Shown: positions 1-6,140 of the stretch, in pieces
Numbering within the stretch: the first letter of the stretch is position 1
How the letters are laid out: each line of letters opens with the position of its first letter
Assembly (NCBI GenBank): GCA_003154055.1
Contig: PMCH01000342.1
Coordinates: 7,946-16,844, forward strand
From: Acidobacteriaceae bacterium
Lineage (GTDB): Bacteria > Acidobacteriota > Terriglobia > Terriglobales > Acidobacteriaceae
DNA: 8,899 bases
Direction of reading: 5' to 3'
The notes under the pieces: model-generated
The model's database searches: none
What the model saw: the letters and a program-made list of their open reading frames with translations, nothing else
Told to the model about the DNA's origin: nothing
Program-made: the position numbers and the translations under genes

Positions 1-984
1 CCCGCCTACATGTGGGTGGCGGTGGTTGCGGCCGTGGTCAATCTCGGAGCGATCCCGGTGTTGGCCGACATCGACGACACGTTTTGCATCGACCCCCTGA
101 AGCTGGAGAACTACGTTACACCCCGCACCGCAGGAGTGATTGCGGTGCATATGAGCGGATCGCCAGCTAATATCCCGGCCATTCTGGAAGTCACCCGGAA
201 AAGGAAGCTGTTTCTAGTGGAAGACTGCGCGCAGTGTGCTGGGGGGAGCGTCGGAGGAAAGAAGGTCGGCACGTTTGGCGACGTGGGGATTTTCAGCTTC
301 CAGATGAATAAGAACATGAGCAGCGGGGAAGGCGGATGCGTGGTTACAAACGATATGCGGCTCTACCAGAGAGCCGTGGCCTGCCATGACAACGGCTACG
401 CGCGGGATGACGGTGGCCGCGCAATCTACGACAATCTGGACCTCTGCATCTGGGGCCGGGGTTACCGGCTCGATGAAATGCGCGCCGCAGTGCTCCGCGT
501 GCAACTGAGGAAGCTCCCCACCATCATTAGCCGGATGCGGGCGAGCAAGTATCGCATCCGCCAAGCACTTGAGGCGTATCCCCAGGTGCGCCTGCGGCGG
601 ATCGTCGATCCCCGGGGGGATACTGGTTGCTTCCTGATTGTTACCTTCGAAAATCCAGACACCGCCAAGAGCATGAATCAGGCGCTGCGGGCGGAGGGAA
701 TAGTGACCTCGCCACAGGGAATGACGAACGTTCTCATGACCGATTGGGGACTGCACATCTATTTCAATATCGTAAGCCTGGTAAACCAAACCAGCATCGA
801 CGGCAGAGGATTTCCCTGGAAGCTTGAGGAGAACAGGGACTCCAAGCCAAACTACGCGAAAGGGGCGTGTCCTGCCGCGGATAGTCTGTTCGAACGCAGT
901 ATCCTATTGGCCATCCCTTCTTGCCTGACTGAGGGGGACGAAGACGACATCATCCGCGCCTTCCGCAAGGTCCTGGCGAACTGA
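1..984 (+). CDS. DegT/DnrJ/EryC1/StrS family PLP-dependent aminotransferase, 5' partial
   Basis: The reading frame is open from base 1 and the first visible residues (PAYMWVAVVAAVVNLGAIPV) match the part of this family that lies well inside the protein. The true start is therefore upstream, with perhaps 70-80 residues missing, and the ATG at 10 is internal. Family hallmarks are visible: VEDCAQCAGG, whose Asp contacts the PLP pyridine nitrogen, and FSFQMNKNMSSGEGG, where the Lys (codon 310-312) should form the Schiff base. The C-terminus (DSLFERSILLAIPSCLTEGD) is also typical. Such enzymes transfer an amino group from Glu or Gln to a keto-sugar or keto-cyclitol in the cytoplasm. A Gfo/Idh/MocA oxidoreductase follows after 30 bases and could supply the keto substrate; this is inference. 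The exact substrate cannot be read from the sequence. Family assignment is secure. Confidence 0.93.
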   Translation, partial: PAYMWVAVVAAVVNLGAIPVLADIDDTFCIDPLKLENYVTPRTAGVIAVHMSGSPANIPAILEVTRKRKLFLVEDCAQCAGGSVGGKKVGTFGDVGIFSFQMNKNMSSGEGGCVVTNDMRLYQRAVACHDNGYARDDGGRAIYDNLDLCIWGRGYRLDEMRAAVLRVQLRKLPTIISRMRASKYRIRQALEAYPQVRLRRIVDPRGDTGCFLIVTFENPDTAKSMNQALRAEGIVTSPQGMTNVLMTDWGLHIYFNIVSLVNQTSIDGRGFPWKLEENRDSKPNYAKGACPAADSLFERSILLAIPSCLTEGDEDDIIRAFRKVLAN

Positions 985-1014
985 GGAGAAACTGCGCGCA
1001 CACAGAGGGAGCAA

Positions 1015-2106
1015 ATGGCCAAACAGAGCAGAAAACTGAACGTAGCCATGATCGGCTACGGTTTCATGGGAAGGGCTCATTCCAATGCCTTCATCCAGGT
1101 TGGGCACTTTTTTGATTTGCCCTATGAACTCATTCTGAAAACAGTGTGCGGGCGAAACCGTGCAGCCGCCGAAGCAATGGCAGCGCAGTGGGGTTGGGAG
1201 GAAGCGCAAACCGATTGGCAGTCCGTGGTCACGAGGACAGACATCGATGTCGTGGACATCTGCGCGCCGAATCATCTGCACGCGCAGATCGCGATGGCGG
1301 CTGCTGAGGCGGGGAAGATTGTTCTTTGTGAAAAACCACTCGCGATGAATTTGGCAGAAGCGAAGCAAATGGCGAGTGCCGTCCGCAGGCTCCCGAATCT
1401 GGTGTGGTTCAACTATCGGCGGGTGCCGGCGATTGCTTTGGCAAAGGACCTCGTCGGCCAAGGCAGGGTAGGCAAGCCTTACCACTACCGGGCCACCTAC
1501 TTGCAGAGTTGGGGCGCCGATCCGGAACGCCCGGGGGCCTGGAGGTTTCGAAAAACGGAGGCAGGTTCTGGTGCGATGGGAGATCTGCTCTCCCATTCCC
1601 TGGACCTGGCTCTGATGTTGAACGGGGTCATCACGGAAGTGACGAGCCTGATGCAGACGTTCACGCCGAATCGCGAAGTGGACGATGCGGTCCTTGCGTT
1701 GACTCGTTTCGCCAATGGAAGTATCGGCACATTCGAAGCCACCCGCTTTGCCACCGGCTGCCAAAACCGAAACTATTTTGAGATCCACGGAGCGGAAGGC
1801 GCGATTCGCTTCAACCTCGAAGACATGAACCGGCTGGAAGTATTTGATCGAAACGATGCGGCCGGAGTGCAAGGCAGTCACAATGTTCTGGTCACTGGCC
1901 TGGAACATCCTTATACGAGCCACTTCTGGCCACCCGGACACATCATCGGCTACGAGCACACGTTCATTGCGACGCTGGCCGACTTCCTGGATTGTTTGGC
2001 AAAGAACGAGCCCTTCCATCCTAATTTCGATGACGCGGTGGAGGTACAGAAACTGCTCGAAGCGGTCGAGACGTCGGCCCGAAGTGGGTCATGGACGAGA
2101 CCTTGA
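1015..2106 (+). CDS. Gfo/Idh/MocA family NAD(P)-dependent oxidoreductase
   Basis: This is a complete 363-residue protein, the usual length for the family. The N-terminal Rossmann fold carries the dinucleotide-binding loop GYGFMG (residues 14-19), followed by the family signature CEKPLAMN with the catalytic-site Lys at about 107. The C-terminal alpha/beta domain has GDLLSHSLDLAL, with Asp190 and His194 in the positions that normally line the active site. No signal peptide is seen, so it should be cytoplasmic. The start at 1015 is supported by a GAGGGA ribosome-binding site a few bases upstream and by the Rossmann strand starting at about residue 8. Members oxidise or reduce a sugar or cyclitol hydroxyl/keto group using NAD(P). 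Its position 30 bases after an aminotransferase suggests both act on the same sugar or inositol intermediate, but the substrate is unknown. Confidence 0.93.
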   Translation: MAKQSRKLNVAMIGYGFMGRAHSNAFIQVGHFFDLPYELILKTVCGRNRAAAEAMAAQWGWEEAQTDWQSVVTRTDIDVVDICAPNHLHAQIAMAAAEAGKIVLCEKPLAMNLAEAKQMASAVRRLPNLVWFNYRRVPAIALAKDLVGQGRVGKPYHYRATYLQSWGADPERPGAWRFRKTEAGSGAMGDLLSHSLDLALMLNGVITEVTSLMQTFTPNREVDDAVLALTRFANGSIGTFEATRFATGCQNRNYFEIHGAEGAIRFNLEDMNRLEVFDRNDAAGVQGSHNVLVTGLEHPYTSHFWPPGHIIGYEHTFIATLADFLDCLAKNEPFHPNFDDAVEVQKLLEAVETSARSGSWTRP

Positions 2107-2161
2107 TTGTTGGCCGTGTTCGACCACCAGTGCCAGGTGAAATACGGTTCCGCATCAAAAC

Positions 2162-2168
2162 GAGGTGG
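2162..2168 (+). promoter_or_regulatory. ribosome-binding site that decides the start of the glycoside hydrolase
   Basis: The purine-rich stretch GAGGTGG lies 3 bases before the ATG at 2172, with its GAGG core about 6 bases away. The in-frame ATG at 2091 overlaps the end of the preceding oxidoreductase. It would also place 27 extra, non-hydrophobic residues before an otherwise normal signal peptide. The site therefore favours 2172. Confidence 0.55.
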
Positions 2169-2171
2169 TGC

Positions 2172-3959
2172 ATGGTACAAGCCCGGCACTGCATCAGAAG
2201 AACCCTGATGTGCGGGGTCTTGACGCTCGCAATCATTCAATCGGGACTCGCAACTGACAAGGCAATTCCGCGCGAGGTCCCCCCACGCCGTTCCACGCAA
2301 CTATCGGCAGGATTCGGCGTAAATCTACCTCTGCCGCGCGATCCTCGCCTGCCATGGGCTCGCCACTGGTGGACTCGTATTTTCGACTCCGGCGTGAAAT
2401 GGGTTCGCCTGGGGCAGTATGAGAACAGTTCCGACAAGACCAGTTGGGATTGGGTGGAGCGAAGTCCCGGAGTCTATAGCGTGCTGCCTGAGGTGGATGA
2501 GGCGATACGCTCTCTGCTCGACAACGGAGTTTCCATCGAGATGCAGCTTTGTTATGGGAACGCACTGTACCAGGGTGACCTCGCCAGCAGGCCGAAGCGA
2601 ATCGAACCGGCGCCCCCGGGAATCGGCGAGGAAGACAAGCCTCCTCATCCCATTTTCCACGGACTCACGACCGGCGATGAGATCGACGCCTTTCTCAAGT
2701 ACACGCGGTTCATGGTTAGCCGCTACAAGGGCAAGATCAAAGGCTGGGAACTGTGGAACGAACCCAACATCGGGTACTGGCAACCGAATGTCGATTCAAA
2801 AGAGCGGCGCGCGGCCAAGGGTCGCGAATATGGGCGCGCATTGTGCCGCTTTGCCGATGTCGTTCACGAGGTGGACCCGGCATCCAAAGTGATTTTCGGG
2901 GGGACGAGCGAGGTTGATCCCGCCTTTGTGTTCGCCGCTATCTCCGCCTGCCCGGAAAAGATCGACGTCATGGCCTACCACGCATACCCGGGATACGGCG
3001 GCAATCATGCCCCGGAGGAAGCGGATGCACTGCAGGGAGCAGGATCGTTTCGGGAAGCAATCGGGCGGACTCTGGGCGTGCGCAAGGATATTGAGTTCTG
3101 GGACAGCGAGTGGAACGTGATCCCGGCGTGGAAGAATTCGAATGAGTCGGTGCAGGCTCGCTATCTGCCACGCTATTTTCTGCAGGCTCGCGCGCAGAGA
3201 GTCGAGGGATTCTTCTGGGAGTTCATTCCCGGAACCGATGGAAATGAGCAGGACCAGTATGGTCTGTTGCATGGCGAGACATTCGCAAAAAGCGCATTCC
3301 AGCCCCGGGAGGCCTATCGAGCGTTCGAAGTAACGTCGGCATTGTTCGCGCAAACCGAAGTGGACCTGATGGCGGACATTGTTTTGGAACCGCCGGAGCA
3401 GTATGCACACGGCCAGTTGAGAAAATACGCATACCGTGATCGCACCTCCGGTAAGGGAATCTACGCCCTGTGGCTGGCCGTCGTCTCCGACCCGGCGGAC
3501 AAATTCCGGCCCGTCGAAGTAGAGGTGAAGCTGCCAAATAGCCAATTCGTAAATCCTGTCCTGGTTGACGTGCGAACAGGACAGGTCACTCCTTTGCTAT
3601 GGCTCGATCCGCTAAAGGAGACTTTGAAAATCCCACTGAGCGATAGTGCGATAGCCGTGGCTGATGCTTCCTACCTGGATTGGCCGGAAGCTTCGGAGGC
3701 GCCCGGAGAACTAACCGCGACTCTGTCTGGTCCCGATGTCCAACTTAAGTGGAGCAAGTACGCTAGCTCGGCGGGATTTGAGATCCAACGCTCGCGGGAC
3801 TGGGGTATGTGGGAGAAAGTTGCGCAACTGCTACCGGATCAGACGAAGTATTCAGAGCGGTTGCCCGACGGCACCCACATTACTTATCGTGTTCGGACCA
3901 CCGGTTCAAGAGATCCTTCTCCGTGGTCAAACCCCGCCTGGGTGGACGCTCCACACTAA
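2172..3959 (+). CDS. secreted clan GH-A (GH39-like) glycoside hydrolase with C-terminal fibronectin-III-like domain
   Basis: From the ATG at 2172 this is 595 residues. An N-terminal signal peptide (basic ARHCIRR, then LMCGVLTLAIIQSGLA) predicts export. A TIM-barrel domain covers roughly residues 45-390. It has GWELWNEPNIGYW, whose Glu at about 197 is the expected acid/base, VMAYHAYPGYGG, and EFWDSEWN, whose Glu at about 313 is the candidate nucleophile. This arrangement fits a retaining clan GH-A enzyme. EGFFWEFIPGTDG then fits the last barrel strand. A beta-sandwich-like region follows (about 400-505) and then an Fn3-like module (about 511-593). An alternative in-frame ATG at 2091 would give 622 residues and overlap the preceding gene by 16 bases. 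The exact GH family and glycan substrate are not determined. Its place behind sugar-modifying enzymes suggests a role in a polysaccharide locus, which is inference. Confidence 0.85.
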   Translation: MVQARHCIRRTLMCGVLTLAIIQSGLATDKAIPREVPPRRSTQLSAGFGVNLPLPRDPRLPWARHWWTRIFDSGVKWVRLGQYENSSDKTSWDWVERSPGVYSVLPEVDEAIRSLLDNGVSIEMQLCYGNALYQGDLASRPKRIEPAPPGIGEEDKPPHPIFHGLTTGDEIDAFLKYTRFMVSRYKGKIKGWELWNEPNIGYWQPNVDSKERRAAKGREYGRALCRFADVVHEVDPASKVIFGGTSEVDPAFVFAAISACPEKIDVMAYHAYPGYGGNHAPEEADALQGAGSFREAIGRTLGVRKDIEFWDSEWNVIPAWKNSNESVQARYLPRYFLQARAQRVEGFFWEFIPGTDGNEQDQYGLLHGETFAKSAFQPREAYRAFEVTSALFAQTEVDLMADIVLEPPEQYAHGQLRKYAYRDRTSGKGIYALWLAVVSDPADKFRPVEVEVKLPNSQFVNPVLVDVRTGQVTPLLWLDPLKETLKIPLSDSAIAVADASYLDWPEASEAPGELTATLSGPDVQLKWSKYASSAGFEIQRSRDWGMWEKVAQLLPDQTKYSERLPDGTHITYRVRTTGSRDPSPWSNPAWVDAPH

Positions 3960-3979
3960 GAAAATTCCTGGACACCTAC

Positions 3980-4096
3980 ATGCGGAGAACCCCCGGGACG
4001 CTGCTCCTTGTGACTTCAGGCATTGCTTTCGCGCAGACTTCCCATCCCGGCACAGCCCGCCGAAACGCAAACGAAAGTCCCCGGCAGAAGCCGTGA
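3980..4096 (+). CDS. tiny ORF resembling an isolated signal peptide (doubtful)
   Basis: This 38-codon ORF starts 20 bases after the hydrolase stop codon. It encodes a basic start (MRRTPG), a short hydrophobic stretch (TLLLVTSGIAFA) and a plausible AFA|Q signal-peptidase site, then about 20 polar residues rich in Arg, Asn and Pro. It could be a small secreted peptide, the 5' remnant of a lost secreted protein, or chance. There is no convincing ribosome-binding site before the ATG. I do not recognise a family. Confidence 0.2.
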   Translation: MRRTPGTLLLVTSGIAFAQTSHPGTARRNANESPRQKP

Positions 4097-4121
4097 GCTG
4101 CGGCACAAGAAACACGCAACC

Positions 4122-4140
4122 GGCCTCTCCAGAGAGAGCC
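4122..4140. terminator. possible bidirectional terminator hairpin between convergent operons
   Basis: The 19 bases can fold into a 7-bp stem with one bulged base (4125) and a CAGA loop: 4122-4124 pair with 4138-4140, and 4126-4129 with 4134-4137. On the + strand it is followed by TTTA. On the - strand it begins 1 base after the stop codon of the last operon gene, but is not followed there by a clear T run. The placement is right for termination of both operons, but the stem is short. Confidence 0.3.
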
Positions 4141-4141
4141 T

Positions 4142-5440
4142 TTACCGGGCGCCAGTCTCTGCGATCTGCAGGTCCAGACTAACCCGCTCGCCATTGATGA
4201 GAACTGAACCTTCGTCGATCAGCTGTTGTCCGGTGCACTCATACGCTTCATAGCAGCGTAGAGCAGTGGTGGGGAAGAAGAACTCAACCGCCTCGTTGCC
4301 TTGTGTCGAAGCAGACTTGTCCCCCTGGTGAATTGTGGTGCTGAAAGCGATGCCGTCGAAATCAAGATCGCCCTTGAAGTAGGCCATCACCGGACGGAGG
4401 ATGTGCGCGATGTGATCGTCAAACGCGAGAGCGGCCATCTTGTAGCGGCTACCTGCCGCGCTCGCTGGCAAGGTGGTATTCACGGAAAATTCGAGATAGG
4501 CACCCTTGCGGAACGCAACCACGGAGGGTGGTGCGTAGGACACGAAGTGCGCCTGAGAATCGACTTCCTTCACCACTACATCAATCATCTTCTGATAAGA
4601 AGCCTGAATCTTGGTCAGGGAATCGGGCGAGGTGTCGTGGGGTGGAGCGGGTGGCGGCTCGGGGGGGGCCATGCGCGAAAGGGGGCGCGGGGCGGCCGCT
4701 GCGCCGGTCGGCTTCGATTTCTGTCCCGAGCCTTGGACGGCGGCAGCAGGCGCAGGATTCAGTTCCTGCACGCGGGCCGCTTCCTGGGCAGAGCGATCAC
4801 TCAGATACAAAATGAACGGCTCGCCATTGATGAAGAACCGCCCGTCGAGAATCGCCGCTTGGCGGTCGTTCTCGTTCTTGGCGTTTACCAGGCGAAAGGC
4901 GGCGTCTTTCGAAAGTACAAGCACCAGGTTCTCTGGACGCTCCATGCTCATCCCCATCGCCTTGCCGCGGACATGATGGGAAATTTCCATCGCGAAACCC
5001 TCTACGTCCGGGTTGTCCTTGAGTTCAGGCATCGCAATTTCCGCGATGGGCAGCAGCACATCCTGGAAGGTGCGCAGGGCGCGATGGCTCTTGTCCATGA
5101 GATCAGAGGAATACGACGCGAAGTAGTTTCCGGTAAGCTCGACGACGGTCATCCCACCGTAGTTGTCAAAGCGGAGGGAACGCTGATCGGCGCGCTCCTG
5201 CTGCGAGAGTTCGAGGTCGAGCATCCGGCTGAAATAGAAGGGATAAGGGAAGATGTGTGCCTGGACTTCAGAGCCGATGGTCTGCAGTTGTTGAAAGTAC
5301 TTCTCTTGCAGCGCCCGCATTTGCGGTTCTTTGACCTCTGCCGGGGTAAGCGCCTGGGTTGCCGAGAACGGCGCAAAGCTTAGGAGTACCGCACACAGCA
5401 AAAGGCTATTTCTGCGCGTAGACAATTCCGGGAGCTCCAT
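4142..5440 (-). CDS. secreted protein of unknown function with two copies of one domain
   Basis: This 432-residue protein is the last gene of the respiratory operon. It has a signal peptide (RRNSLLLCAVLLSFAPFSATQA, split here by the Arg pair), so it should be periplasmic. I do not recognise a family. It contains two related halves, about 41-215 and 276-425, joined by a Pro/Ala-rich linker (about 226-272). Shared landmarks are an N-terminal helix (LQEKYFQQLQ / IQASYQKMID), a helix with LLPIAEIA / LRPVMAYF, a strand DVEGFAMEIS / DFDGIAFSTT, and an end INGEPFILYL / INGERVSLDL. The second half has two Cys (396, 402) that may pair. No haem motif is present. The ATG at 5440 overlaps the preceding gene by 35 bases and lacks a strong ribosome-binding site; a TTG at 5425 has GGAG about 9 bases upstream and gives a more compact signal peptide. 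Co-transcription suggests a role in assembly or function of the cytochrome complex, which is inference. Confidence 0.8.
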   Translation of the reverse strand: MELPELSTRRNSLLLCAVLLSFAPFSATQALTPAEVKEPQMRALQEKYFQQLQTIGSEVQAHIFPYPFYFSRMLDLELSQQERADQRSLRFDNYGGMTVVELTGNYFASYSSDLMDKSHRALRTFQDVLLPIAEIAMPELKDNPDVEGFAMEISHHVRGKAMGMSMERPENLVLVLSKDAAFRLVNAKNENDRQAAILDGRFFINGEPFILYLSDRSAQEAARVQELNPAPAAAVQGSGQKSKPTGAAAAPRPLSRMAPPEPPPAPPHDTSPDSLTKIQASYQKMIDVVVKEVDSQAHFVSYAPPSVVAFRKGAYLEFSVNTTLPASAAGSRYKMAALAFDDHIAHILRPVMAYFKGDLDFDGIAFSTTIHQGDKSASTQGNEAVEFFFPTTALRCYEAYECTGQQLIDEGSVLINGERVSLDLQIAETGAR

Positions 5441-6140
5441 ACGGGGGATCGGAAACCATCCGAATGTAGGCGATCACGGCCTGAATTTCGGATTTTGACA
5501 AAGTATATCCGTAAGGAGCCATCAGCGGGGATTTGTTCAGCGCCGGACCGCCATGCGAGATGATGGCGGTTAGGTCGGCGTCGCTCATCTTGTTCAGCGT
5601 GTCTCCCTCGGTGAACGGGTGCGGTTTCACTTCGAGGTTGTCATAGTTCGACACGCGCTCGGGGCTGGATTCCTGGTTGTGACACCGGGCACAGTACTGG
5701 TCGTTAAGCTGGCTGCCGAGCATTTCCTGATAGCCGAACGCAATTTCTTCGATTTTGAGCTCGGCCGTTTTTCCAGTCTTCGTGGTTGTGCTGGCGGTGA
5801 TCTGGTAGCGGCCGGGAATCACACCGAGCGAAACGTTGGTGGTGAACTGTCCGCTGGAGTCGGTGGTGCCGGCTGCCGGATCGAGATAGATTCCACTTGG
5901 TCCGTGCAGGATGACGAGCGCGCCGGTCACGGCGTTGCCTTGTTCGTCATTGACTTGCAGGACGACGGGCTGTAGCAGCGGAGTTCCGACTCCGGCGGTT
6001 TGTTTGCCGCCGCTTGATTCCACGATGGCCGTACCGTAGGCCGTGGGTTTGGCTACCAGGACAAACGTCTTCGGCTGTCGCGAGCAACCCACAGAGAGGG
6101 CCGTGACAAGAAAGATCAATAGGCAGGCGGTGCGCTTCAT
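5406..6140 (-). CDS. lipoprotein with Ig-like domain fused to monohaem cytochrome c
   Basis: This is a 244-residue protein. Its N-terminus (MKRTACLLIFLVTALSVGC) is a signal peptide ending in a lipobox-like Cys at 19, so it is probably lipid-anchored on the periplasmic side; Ser at -3 makes the lipobox slightly unusual. Residues of about 45-130 look like a bacterial Ig-like domain, with VVLQVNDEQGNAVTGALVIL, TTDSSGQFT and GRYQITAST. A class I cytochrome c domain follows: haem motif CARCH (150-154), the helix MSDADLTAIISHGGPA, candidate distal ligand Met207 in SPLMAPYGY, and the C-terminal helix SEIQAVIAYIRMV. The start is fixed by AGGAGG (6151-6156) and the ATGA overlap with the upstream gene. 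In this operon it likely accepts electrons from the octahaem protein or passes them on towards an oxidase; that direction is inferred. Confidence 0.9.
   Translation of the reverse strand: MKRTACLLIFLVTALSVGCSRQPKTFVLVAKPTAYGTAIVESSGGKQTAGVGTPLLQPVVLQVNDEQGNAVTGALVILHGPSGIYLDPAAGTTDSSGQFTTNVSLGVIPGRYQITASTTTKTGKTAELKIEEIAFGYQEMLGSQLNDQYCARCHNQESSPERVSNYDNLEVKPHPFTEGDTLNKMSDADLTAIISHGGPALNKSPLMAPYGYTLSKSEIQAVIAYIRMVSDPPYGAPGIVYAQK

Noticed and set aside
904..2019. 371-codon open frame on the - strand
   Set aside because: It lies antisense to the oxidoreductase, whose Rossmann and EKP motifs are unambiguous on the + strand. The antisense translation is rich in Arg, His and Cys with no recognisable domain, as expected from GC-rich shadow frames.
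2091..2171. Upstream ATG extending the glycoside hydrolase by 27 residues
   Set aside because: The extension is polar and charged, precedes a normal signal peptide and overlaps the upstream gene; the ATG at 2172 has a better ribosome-binding site.
2796..3545. 249-codon open frame on the - strand
   Set aside because: It is antisense to the catalytic domain of the glycoside hydrolase, with no coherent domain of its own.
4301..5383. 360-codon open frame on the + strand
   Set aside because: It is antisense to the duplicated-domain protein, which has a signal peptide, an internal repeat and operon context. The + strand translation is Arg/Gly/His-rich and shows no domain.
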